From Bradyrhizobium sp. 190 (lineage in GTDB: Bacteria; Pseudomonadota; Alphaproteobacteria; Rhizobiales; Xanthobacteraceae): DNA of 64,000 nucleotides. The notes beneath the pieces were generated by a model, which worked only from the letters and a program-made list of their open reading frames with translations, did not search any database and was not told where the DNA came from. The stretch lies in NCBI RefSeq assembly GCF_023073415.1, contig NZ_JADPJL010000060.1, positions 284,900 to 348,899 on the forward strand, read 5' to 3'. Below, in pieces: positions 1-7,418 of this stretch. The position numbers and the translations under genes were made by a program. Within the stretch, counting starts at the first letter, position 1. Each line of letters begins with the position of its first letter.

Positions 1-11
1 GGAGGAGTTGC

Positions 12-2690
12 ATGCCAGACGCAGCGGTCGCAGCACGTTCTTCTGAAACGACAAACAGCGGTACGACGCAGCAGGTCGATGTCGCCGTCGTTGGCGCCGG
101 GTTCGCCGGCCTCTATCTCCTGCATCGCCTGCGCAAGGCCGGCTTCTCGGCGGTCGTGATCGAGGAGGCCGGCGACGTCGGCGGCACCTGGTACTGGAAC
201 CGCTATCCCGGCGCGCGCTGCGACATCCAGACCATCGACTACAGCTACACGTTCGATTCCGAGCTGGAAAGCGCGTGGCAATGGTCGGAGAAATACGCAA
301 CCCAGCCCGAAATCCTGCGCTATCTCGGCTTCGTCGCCGACAGATACGAGCTGCGGCGCGACATCCGCTTTGGCACCAAGGTGACGGCGGCGAACTGGGA
401 TCAGACCGCGGAACGTTGGTTGCTCACCACCGACAACGGCGCTTCTGTTTCCTGCCGCACCTACATCATGGCGACCGGTTGCCTCTCCGCGCCAAAACCG
501 CCGGAGATCGATGGGGTCAAGGATTTCAAGGGCGAGATCTATTTCACCGGCCGCTGGCCGCACGAAGAGGTCAAGCTCGCCGGCAAGCGCATCGCCGTCA
601 TCGGCACGGGGTCATCGGGCATCCAGTCGATCCCGTTGCTCGCGGAGCAGGCGGCGCAGCTCACCGTGTTCCAGCGCACGCCGAATTTCGCCCTGCCCGC
701 CCACAATGGCGCTGCGCCGGCGGACCGCCGCGCTATGCTGGAGGGCGACCGCGCCGGTTACCGCGAGCAGGCGCGCTGGTCACTCGCGGGCGTCCCCTAT
801 CCGCAACAGATGGCGGTGAGCTGGCAATTGAGCGATGCCGAGAGCCGCGAACGGTTCGAGCAGGCGTGGGCCGCCGGCGATCTCGTCCATATCCTGACCC
901 AGCTCTGGGCAGACCAGGGCGTCGACGTCGACGGCAATGCGCTGCTCGCCGACCTGGTCCGCGAGAAAATCCGCGACGTCGTCAAGGACCCGGAGACGGC
1001 CGAAGCCTTGACCCCGCACGACCATCCGTTCGGCGCCAAGCGTCCTTGCCTCGATACCAACTACTACGCGACCTACAACCGCCCCAACGTCACGCTGGTG
1101 AACCTGCGGCAGGAGCCTATCACAGGGATCACGGCATCCGGCATCACGACCAACGAGCGCACGTTCGACGTCGACGTGATCGTGTTCGCCACCGGCTTCG
1201 ATGCCATGACCGGCGCCATCAAGGCGGTGCATCCGATCACGGGCCGCGATGGCAAATCTCTGTCCGATGTCTGGGCCAACGGACCGCAGACCTATCTCGG
1301 GCTCACCGTCTCGGGCTTCCCGAACCTGTTCCTGATTACCGGCCCGGGCAGCCCGTCGGTGCTGTCGAACATGGCGGTCTCGATCGAGCAGCATGTCGAC
1401 TGGGTGGTCGACCGGCTGGCGGCGATGCGCGAGGCCGGCTTCACCACCATCGACGCGACCGAGACAGCGCAGGCCGGCTGGGCACAGCACATGGCCGACT
1501 GCTCGATGATCACGCTGCATCGGCTCGCCAACACCTGGTACACGGGCGCCAACGTTCCCGGCAAGGCGCAGGGCGTGATGCCTTATACAGGCGGCGTCGG
1601 CCCTTACCGCAGCATCTGCAACGAGGTCGTCGGCCGCGGCATGCTGGGCTTCAGGCTGTCAGGCCCCAATGTTGCAGAGCAATGCAACGATGGCGAGGTG
1701 GTTCGACTGCAGCCGGACGTGCGGCTGGTGCTGGGCATGCTGGCGGAAATGAACCTGCCGGCGATCGAGTCGATGGGCGCCCAGGGCGCGCGCGGCTTCC
1801 TCACCGAATTCAACAAGGCCCGCCCTGCCGGCCGCCCGGTCGGCGAGGTCGGCAGCGGCGCGCTGCAAGGCGCCGACGGTCCGCTGCCCTATCGTCTCTA
1901 TCGGCCAGCAACGCCGGGGCCGCATCCGATCGTGGTCTATTTCCACGGCGGAGGCTGGGTGCTCGGCGACGAGCAATCCGACGATCCGTTCTGCCGCGAC
2001 ATCTGCCGACGCAGCGGGATGATCGTCGTCAGCGTCGGTTACCGTCATGCGCCCGAGCATCGCTTCCCGGCGGCGGCCGAGGATGGCTATGCGGCCACCC
2101 GCTGGATCGCCGAGCATGCGGCCGAGCTTGGCGGACGGCCCGGCCCCGTGCTGGTCGCAGGCTGGAGCGCCGGCGGCAACATCGCCGCCGTCACCTGCCA
2201 GCTCGCACGCGATCGCGGCGGCCCGCAGATCGCGGGGCAACTCTTGGTCTGCCCGGTCACCGATTGCAGTTTCGACCGCCCATCCTACACCGACAACGCG
2301 ACGGGCTATTTTGTGACGCGATCGCTGATGTTCTGGTTCTGGGACATCTATTGTTCGCCCGCCGACCGCACCGATCCGCGCGTGTCGCCACTGCGCGGCA
2401 ATCTGGCCAATCTGCCGCCCGCGTTCGTAGCGACCTGCGAGTTCGATCCGCTGCGTGACGAGGGCATCGCATATGCCGAGGCGCTGGCTGCCGCTGACGT
2501 ACCGGTCGAGCAATTGCAGGCACGTGGCCACTTCCACTCGTCCCTGATGATGGTGGACGTGGTGATCACCGGCGTCAGCGGACGTGCAAAGATGGCGGAA
2601 GCCCTGCGCGGTTTTGCTGGATTGCCTCGGAAGATGGAAGCGAGTGGCGAGGATGCTTCGCCGATCGCGGTGAACGCGGCTGCGGGGTAA
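12..2690 (+). CDS. Baeyer-Villiger-type flavin monooxygenase fused to alpha/beta hydrolase
   Basis: Predicted bifunctional 892-aa enzyme. The N-terminal ~560 residues are a flavin monooxygenase of the Baeyer-Villiger class: FAD Rossmann motif GAGFAG at 28-33, GGTWYWNRYPG at 57-67, NADPH Rossmann motif GTGSSG at 198-203. The family fingerprint FxGxxxHxxxWP is present at 172-183 but with Phe178 where His is usual. The C-terminal ~290 residues are an HSL-type alpha/beta hydrolase with oxyanion motif HGGGW (645-649), nucleophile Ser719 in GWSAGG, and candidate Asp812 and His840/842. Free BVMOs are ~540 aa and free hydrolases ~300 aa, so this is a fusion with no internal stop. Inference: ketone to ester, then ester hydrolysis in one chain. 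The start follows GGAGGAG at positions 1-7. Substrate unknown. Confidence 0.88.
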   Translation: MPDAAVAARSSETTNSGTTQQVDVAVVGAGFAGLYLLHRLRKAGFSAVVIEEAGDVGGTWYWNRYPGARCDIQTIDYSYTFDSELESAWQWSEKYATQPEILRYLGFVADRYELRRDIRFGTKVTAANWDQTAERWLLTTDNGASVSCRTYIMATGCLSAPKPPEIDGVKDFKGEIYFTGRWPHEEVKLAGKRIAVIGTGSSGIQSIPLLAEQAAQLTVFQRTPNFALPAHNGAAPADRRAMLEGDRAGYREQARWSLAGVPYPQQMAVSWQLSDAESRERFEQAWAAGDLVHILTQLWADQGVDVDGNALLADLVREKIRDVVKDPETAEALTPHDHPFGAKRPCLDTNYYATYNRPNVTLVNLRQEPITGITASGITTNERTFDVDVIVFATGFDAMTGAIKAVHPITGRDGKSLSDVWANGPQTYLGLTVSGFPNLFLITGPGSPSVLSNMAVSIEQHVDWVVDRLAAMREAGFTTIDATETAQAGWAQHMADCSMITLHRLANTWYTGANVPGKAQGVMPYTGGVGPYRSICNEVVGRGMLGFRLSGPNVAEQCNDGEVVRLQPDVRLVLGMLAEMNLPAIESMGAQGARGFLTEFNKARPAGRPVGEVGSGALQGADGPLPYRLYRPATPGPHPIVVYFHGGGWVLGDEQSDDPFCRDICRRSGMIVVSVGYRHAPEHRFPAAAEDGYAATRWIAEHAAELGGRPGPVLVAGWSAGGNIAAVTCQLARDRGGPQIAGQLLVCPVTDCSFDRPSYTDNATGYFVTRSLMFWFWDIYCSPADRTDPRVSPLRGNLANLPPAFVATCEFDPLRDEGIAYAEALAAADVPVEQLQARGHFHSSLMMVDVVITGVSGRAKMAEALRGFAGLPRKMEASGEDASPIAVNAAAG

Positions 2691-2708
2691 GCACGCAAGG
2701 CAAAGATG

Positions 2709-2734
2709 GGCCGCGCGGCTTCATCTGCGCGGCC
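2709..2734. terminator. GC hairpin between convergent genes
   Basis: Perfect 8-bp arms GGCCGCGC / GCGCGGCC (2709-2716 and 2727-2734) enclose a 10-nt loop. The hairpin lies just after the fusion monooxygenase and before the end of the convergent TfoX-like gene. There is no T-run, so it may act as a weak bidirectional terminator or RNA 3'-end stabiliser; that role is inferred. Confidence 0.35.
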
Positions 2735-2749
2735 GGAAGCTCTGAGGCC

Positions 2750-3136
2750 TCACGAGCGTTTGCTTTGCCTTGACGCTCTTTGCTGCTTCGGCGCCGGCCG
2801 CTTCGCCGCAACCCGGTGTGCCGCCGCCAGCGCGGCTTGCCCCCACGCGATGAGTTCATCCGGTTCGTCGAACAGCCGCTCCGGCACGCGCCAGAATGCG
2901 AGGTCGATGGTCTGGCCCTTCTTCGCGTAATTGAGCGGCGGAAACGCCTCGGCTTCCCTGAACGTCGCGCGGTTCTCTTCATCGACCCGGAAATAAAGCG
3001 TGTTCTCCGTCACCATGCCCAGCATCACCCCACCGCAGAACACGCCGGTCTTGCCGAACATGCGCCGCAGCGTGATACGGTCGAGCGGCGCGAGTTGCTC
3101 GCGCAGAAACTCGGCATAGGTTTCGCTGGCAACCAT
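2750..3136 (-). CDS. TfoX N-terminal domain protein
   Basis: 128-aa protein whose first ~100 residues match the TfoX/Sxy N-terminal domain: an early RRMFGKTGVFCGGVMLG segment (24-40), then a YFRVDEENRATF strand and a LNYAKKG turn before a WRVPERLFDEP segment. The tail is Lys/Arg-rich and low complexity (KRPAPKQQRASRQSKRS). In gammaproteobacteria Sxy/TfoX drives competence genes together with CRP; stand-alone N-terminal domains like this one are widespread in rhizobia with no demonstrated role. Transcribed alone on the minus strand, convergent with the monooxygenase fusion. Family confident; function not. Confidence 0.8.
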   Translation of the reverse strand: MVASETYAEFLREQLAPLDRITLRRMFGKTGVFCGGVMLGMVTENTLYFRVDEENRATFREAEAFPPLNYAKKGQTIDLAFWRVPERLFDEPDELIAWGQAALAAAHRVAAKRPAPKQQRASRQSKRS

Positions 3137-3393
3137 CCTTCTATCCGGCCTGGTTCAAACTCGGTGGCGCCGCTTGCGGCCGGCGATGCTCACGGCATCC
3201 GGCAAGGCCAGGATGCGGCCCACAGCACGGCGGGCGTTTTGCAAGAGGTCCGGTAGACTGTCATGCAATAGATTTTCTACGTCAACGGCTCAATGAATTT
3301 CGCTTATTATCGCGATGACGCCTGCAATATCCTGGCCCCTTGCCAGATTGCTTGAGACTCCCATCAAATGAAAACATCGGAAGTTCAGATCTC

Positions 3394-3777
3394 ATGACCG
3401 GTCCAGACGACGCAAAAGCCATCGAAAGCGTGATCCAGTCCTACCTCGACGGTCTCCACGAGGGCGACGCTGCCAAGATTGCGAGCGCCTTTCACCCGAC
3501 CAGCGCGCTGACCAGCGTAGCGGACACCGGCGAGCTATCGGTCACGCCCCGCGACGTCTGGCTGGACAACGTCCGGAACAGGCCGTCGCCGAAGCAACGG
3601 GGCCTCTCGCGGCACGATCAGGTGCTGTCGATCGACCTCGTCGGTCCGACGATGGCCTACGTCAAGCTCAAATGCGCGATCCCGCCGCGCTTCTTCACCG
3701 ATCAACTATCGCTGTTGAAGATCGATGGCCGCTGGCAGATCGCGCAAAAGGTCTTCATGACCGAGCTGCGGGAATAG
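3394..3777 (+). CDS. SnoaL/NTF2-like (lumazine-binding-type) protein
   Basis: 127-aa protein with the layout of NTF2-like / Lumazine_bd_2 proteins: N-terminal helix AIESVIQSYLDGLHEGDAAKIASAF followed by the HPTSALTSV strand, a mid-chain WLDNVRNRP segment and a C-terminal LLKIDGRWQIAQKVF strand pair. Such domains form small alpha+beta cones and may be enzymes, binding proteins or oligomerisation modules; no catalytic residues can be assigned. A TTG start at 3340 would extend it by 18 residues, but ATG 3394 sits after a GGAAG-like site and leaves a normal family N-terminus. The next gene starts 37 bp downstream on the same strand, so co-transcription is plausible. Confidence 0.7.
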   Translation: MTGPDDAKAIESVIQSYLDGLHEGDAAKIASAFHPTSALTSVADTGELSVTPRDVWLDNVRNRPSPKQRGLSRHDQVLSIDLVGPTMAYVKLKCAIPPRFFTDQLSLLKIDGRWQIAQKVFMTELRE

Positions 3778-3814
3778 TCTGCCGCAGGCCGTGCCTTATG
3801 GAAGGAAGCCGGCG

Positions 3815-4315
3815 ATGAATGTACTCGATGACTATATGATCGATTCCCGGCTGTCGCTGCTGGACAAGACGCGGATTCAGGCCCAGGTCCTGGTGCCGCT
3901 GCTGCGGGCCTTGCGCGCTGAACTGGGCAATGAAAGAGCCGACGCGATCGTAAAAGACGCGCTGCGCGACTGGTCGGAACAACTGTTCGCCGCTGTGGGT
4001 GAGAGCGTCGAGGGTAGCCCGCGGCGCAAATGGGCGGCCATGCACACCGCGCTCGCCGAAGTCACCGAACGCGAAGTGACGGTGGATATGCGCCGCCACG
4101 ACAAGGAAGCGTTGGAATTCGACGTCACGCATTGCCGCTTCGCGGAATTCTTTCGCGCGCTCGGCGAGCCGGAACTCGGCGCGCTGCTGGTCTGCGCCAC
4201 CGATTTCGACATCGCTGCGGCCGGCGGCAGCGATGTCGTCCTCAGGCGCGACCAGACCCTGATGCAGGGCGCGCCGAGCTGCACGTTCCGCTACAGGTTC
4301 GCGCCGCGAACGTAA
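3815..4315 (+). CDS. L-2-amino-thiazoline-4-carboxylic acid hydrolase-like protein
   Basis: 166-aa protein with the ATC-hydrolase family pattern: a helical N-terminal half, a central EFDVTHCRFAEFF segment with Cys, CATDFDIAA, and a C-terminal LMQGAPSCTFRYRF with a second Cys. The named activity (opening 2-amino-thiazoline-4-carboxylate to S-carbamoyl-cysteine) is known for only a few Pseudomonas members; most homologues are uncharacterised, so the substrate here is open. ATG 3815 follows GAAGGAAG (3801-3808) at good spacing; a GTG at 3791 would add 8 residues and is less convincing. It lies 37 bp after the NTF2-like gene and 81 bp before the dioxygenase, all on the plus strand. Confidence 0.7.
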   Translation: MNVLDDYMIDSRLSLLDKTRIQAQVLVPLLRALRAELGNERADAIVKDALRDWSEQLFAAVGESVEGSPRRKWAAMHTALAEVTEREVTVDMRRHDKEALEFDVTHCRFAEFFRALGEPELGALLVCATDFDIAAAGGSDVVLRRDQTLMQGAPSCTFRYRFAPRT

Positions 4316-4396
4316 TTGCCTCGTGAAAAACGTCTCGATCGAGTATGATCTATCCCAAGAAGCCTGGCTTGACCCGGCTCGCAAGGGAGAGCGCCG

Positions 4397-5248
4397 ATGG
4401 CAGCGACAGCGGAGCAAGCGTCACCCTGGCTCAAGGGCCGATCATTCGCCTCCTTGAAGGAAGAGTTCGACCGCAGCGGTTACCTGATCTTCGAACGCGT
4501 TCTTCCTCCCGATCGCGTCGCTGAAATCCGCGCGGCGCTGGCGCCGCATCTGGCGCGCGATCTGCTCGGCCGCAACGATTTTGAAGGCACCAAGACCAAC
4601 CGGGTGTATGCGCTGCTGGCGAAGTCGCCGGTCTTCGCCGAGCTCGCGATCCATCCGCTCGCCATGGCCTTTGCCGAAGCCGAACTCGGCGAGAGCTGCC
4701 TGTTGTCCGCCTTGCTCGCGATCAATCTGCATCCCGGCGAGACCGTGCAGCCCTGGCACTTTGACGACAGCGGCGCGAAGATTCCACGTCCCCGCCCTGC
4801 CCTTGGCATCAGCACGTTCTGGGCGATCGACGATACGACCGAACAAAATGGCGCCACCGAAATCATTCCGGGAAGCCATCTGTGGGACGGGGAGTATATC
4901 GAGGGCGCGGTGAAGCCCGCGCATTTCACCAACGAAGCCGATCACGAGGAGGGCAACCGGCCGGATGCCGTCAAGCTGATCATGCCGTCGGGATCGCTGG
5001 CCATCACCAAGGGAACGCTGTGGCACCGCGGCGGCGCCAACCGGTCAGACCGGCCGCGCCTGATCGTCACGCCGCAATATTGCGTGGGCTGGGTGCGGCA
5101 ACTCGAGAACATGGCGCTCGCCGTCCCCGCCGACGTGGCGAGCAAATTGCCGGAGCGCGCACGCGAGCTGATCGGGTACTCGATCCATCCGCCGTTCATG
5201 GGATATGTCGACGGCGTTCATCCCAGGCGCCTGCTGCGGACGCGTTGA
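4397..5248 (+). CDS. Phytanoyl-CoA dioxygenase (PhyH) family oxygenase
   Basis: 283-aa predicted Fe(II)/2-oxoglutarate-dependent oxygenase. The iron-binding HxD is visible in PWHFDDSG (~115-122), preceded by the conserved HPGETVQ, and the distal His with 2-oxoglutarate-binding Arg in the WHRGGANRS-DRPRL region (~210-222). The N-terminus has the usual FDRSGYLIFERVLPP helix-strand of PhyH proteins. Members hydroxylate lipids, quorum signals or secondary metabolites; the substrate cannot be read from sequence. ATG follows AAGGGAGAG at 4383-4391. It is followed 33 bp later by the convergent second Baeyer-Villiger-type monooxygenase, consistent with an oxidative catabolic neighbourhood. Confidence 0.85.
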   Translation: MAATAEQASPWLKGRSFASLKEEFDRSGYLIFERVLPPDRVAEIRAALAPHLARDLLGRNDFEGTKTNRVYALLAKSPVFAELAIHPLAMAFAEAELGESCLLSALLAINLHPGETVQPWHFDDSGAKIPRPRPALGISTFWAIDDTTEQNGATEIIPGSHLWDGEYIEGAVKPAHFTNEADHEEGNRPDAVKLIMPSGSLAITKGTLWHRGGANRSDRPRLIVTPQYCVGWVRQLENMALAVPADVASKLPERARELIGYSIHPPFMGYVDGVHPRRLLRTR

Positions 5249-5281
5249 CTGGTGCACGGGCGCCGCGGCCCTACGCACGTC

Positions 5282-6946
5282 TTACTCTGCGGCGGTCGCG
5301 GACCTCACAGATGCCCGCGCGTCCGCATCGAACACGATACCTTCATAGCCCTTGTGCGCAACGTCGGTGATGGCGGCGACGTATTTCGGCGTGCCGCCAT
5401 TATAGACGAGGTATCGCGTCTTGCCGTGTTCATGGCCGGGGACGTTGGAATTGTAGCCGGTGAACCATGACTTGGCTTTGCGCATCAGCATGATGGCGTA
5501 CATCTTCGTCACATGCGCGGTCCAGCGCGCCTGCGCTTCGGCCGTCGGTTCGGCACGCGTGTAGCCGCGGCGCCAGATGTGTTCCAGTAGCCCCATGCAC
5601 CAGCCGACGCCGTTCTCGATACCGCGCGGAAAATTCGTCGAGGCCGAGCCGCTCTGCGGCCCGGTCGGCATCAGCAGGTTCGGAAAGCCGTGCGCCATCA
5701 TGCCGAGAAAGGTCGAGGGTCCGTCGCGCCATTGGTCGGCCAATTTCACCCCGCCGACGCCGGTGATGTCGATCGCATCGAATGAGCCGGTGATGGCATC
5801 GAAGCCGGTGGAATAGACGAGGATATCGAGTTCGTAATCGCGCGCGCTGGTGCGCAGGCCGGTTTCGGTCACCCGCTCGATCGGGGTCTCGCTGATGTCG
5901 ACGAGATGCACGTTGTCGCGGTTATAGGCCTCGAAGTAATTGGTCTCCAGCGGCACCCGCTGCACGCCAAAGCCGTGATCCCTGGGGATCAGCTTCTCCG
6001 CCGTCACCGGGTCCTTTACGCGCCGGCGGATGCGGTCGGCGATGTAGGCGGAGAACTCGGCGTTGGCCGCCTCATCGGTAAAAATCTCGCGGAAATTGCT
6101 CAGCCAGATTCCAAATCCGGGCTCGTCATAGAGCTTGTCCCACAGCGCCAGCCGCTCCTCGCGCGTGGCCTCATAGAAGCCGCGCCGGTCCGGCTCGTGC
6201 TCGAAGCCGCCGGGCGTGCGCCTGCAGGCGGCAAAGATCTCGTCGTAGCGCGCGCGGATGTCGGCCATCTCCTCGTCGGAGATCGGGCTGTTGTTGAGCG
6301 GCGCGCTCCAGTTCGGACGACGCTGAAACACGATGAGTTCGCCGACCTTGTCCGCGATCTCGCCGATCACCTGGATTGCGGTGGCACCGGTGCCGATGAT
6401 GCCGACCTTCTTGCCGGCGAGTTCGACCGGCTCATGCGGCCAATGAAACGTGTGGAACGAGCGGCCCTTGAACGCCTCCATGCCTTCCAGCTGCGGCAGT
6501 GTCGGCGTCGACAGCAACCCGATCGTGAGAATAACGAACCGGCAGGTCAGCTCAAAGCCGTCGTCGAGCCTGAGCCGCCACAGATGACCGGCCTCGTCGA
6601 AGGCCGCCGCCGCTACCTTAAGATTGAACCGCATGTACTTTCGCAGGTCGAACTTGTCGGCGACGTAGTTAAGGTAGCGAAGGTTCTCCGGCTGCGCCGA
6701 AAACCGCTCCTGCCAGTGCCATTCGTTGAGCAGCTCCTTCGAAAAAGAATAACCGTAGGTGTAGCTCTCGGAGTCGAACCGCGCGCCCGGGTAGCGGTTC
6801 CAGTACCAGGTGCCGCCGAGATCGGGTGCGGCATCCAGCACAAGGGCGTCCACTCCGAGATCGGCCAGCCGCTTGATCTGGTAAATGCCCGACACGCCCG
6901 CGCCAACGACGACGACCTCGTAATGCGGCTTGAAGTCCCCGTTCAT
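5282..6946 (-). CDS. Baeyer-Villiger-type flavin monooxygenase
   Basis: 554-aa flavoprotein, the usual length for cyclohexanone/phenylacetone-type monooxygenases. FAD motif GAGVSG at 15-20, GGTWYWNRYPG at 44-54, and a complete fingerprint FKGRSFHTFHWP at 159-170 (His165), followed by the NADPH motif GTGATA. It uses NADPH and O2 to insert oxygen next to a ketone carbonyl; the substrate cannot be predicted. It is related to the N-terminal half of the fusion enzyme at the start of the window but has no hydrolase domain and retains the canonical His. Transcribed alone, convergent with the dioxygenase gene. Confidence 0.88.
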   Translation of the reverse strand: MNGDFKPHYEVVVVGAGVSGIYQIKRLADLGVDALVLDAAPDLGGTWYWNRYPGARFDSESYTYGYSFSKELLNEWHWQERFSAQPENLRYLNYVADKFDLRKYMRFNLKVAAAAFDEAGHLWRLRLDDGFELTCRFVILTIGLLSTPTLPQLEGMEAFKGRSFHTFHWPHEPVELAGKKVGIIGTGATAIQVIGEIADKVGELIVFQRRPNWSAPLNNSPISDEEMADIRARYDEIFAACRRTPGGFEHEPDRRGFYEATREERLALWDKLYDEPGFGIWLSNFREIFTDEAANAEFSAYIADRIRRRVKDPVTAEKLIPRDHGFGVQRVPLETNYFEAYNRDNVHLVDISETPIERVTETGLRTSARDYELDILVYSTGFDAITGSFDAIDITGVGGVKLADQWRDGPSTFLGMMAHGFPNLLMPTGPQSGSASTNFPRGIENGVGWCMGLLEHIWRRGYTRAEPTAEAQARWTAHVTKMYAIMLMRKAKSWFTGYNSNVPGHEHGKTRYLVYNGGTPKYVAAITDVAHKGYEGIVFDADARASVRSATAAE

Positions 6947-7418
6947 GCGCGGCTTCCCCGTTGTTGTTTCTTGGACGATCTTGGCGCTCGGGCTCGACTA
7001 TACCCAATAATTCGTACCGTGCACTTGCGTCAGGATGCCGGGTTGCGTTGCAAAAACGGCCTGCTCAAACATTGTTTGAAAGCGGAGCACGGTGTCGCCT
7101 CTCGACTGGCTGCGTCAAAATATCCGGCGTGACGCCGATCTCCGCATACAACTGCGCGACGTAAGGATCCTGTATCCCCAACGCGTCGAGTTGCATCGCC
7201 AGTTGCACGAGATATTCCCTGTTGGTGCGAGCGCCGCGATCGGTCCCTGGGGCGTCGTCATCGGCGTCGGCCGCCTGGCGCCAACCTTGAACACGAACGA
7301 ATGTGGTCACCTAGCATGTTATTCTGTCATGGCTCGCCCAGGATTTTTAGGGTGTAATGAAGCTCACCCCGACCACGCCCGCCACCCGCAAACTTCACCC
7401 GATATCGAAGGCCATCCG
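6947..7418. other. Intergenic region between divergent monooxygenase and ggt genes
   Basis: This 472-bp stretch should carry the promoters of the minus-strand monooxygenase and the plus-strand gamma-glutamyltransferase. An open frame from GTG 7092 runs in phase into ggt but reads like leader sequence. A minus-strand ORF (7065-7310) is listed separately as a possible small gene. No clear palindrome or terminator was found. Confidence 0.5.
7065..7310 (-). CDS. Possible small hypothetical protein
   Basis: 81-aa ORF on the minus strand between two divergent genes. Its C-terminal half (segments REYLVQLAMQLDALG and YVAQLYAEIGVTPDIL) reads like a compact helical protein; the first ~28 residues are acidic/basic low complexity and may lie upstream of the true start. 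No family recognised and no strong ribosome-binding site. It overlaps the presumed ggt leader, so it could be spurious or a remnant of a larger gene. Confidence 0.3.
   Translation of the reverse strand: MTTFVRVQGWRQAADADDDAPGTDRGARTNREYLVQLAMQLDALGIQDPYVAQLYAEIGVTPDILTQPVERRHRAPLSNNV

Noticed and set aside
275..2458. 727-residue open frame on the plus strand inside the monooxygenase fusion
   Set aside because: Arg/Gly/Pro-rich out-of-frame shadow caused by high GC; no domain pattern, while the other frame has complete enzyme motifs.
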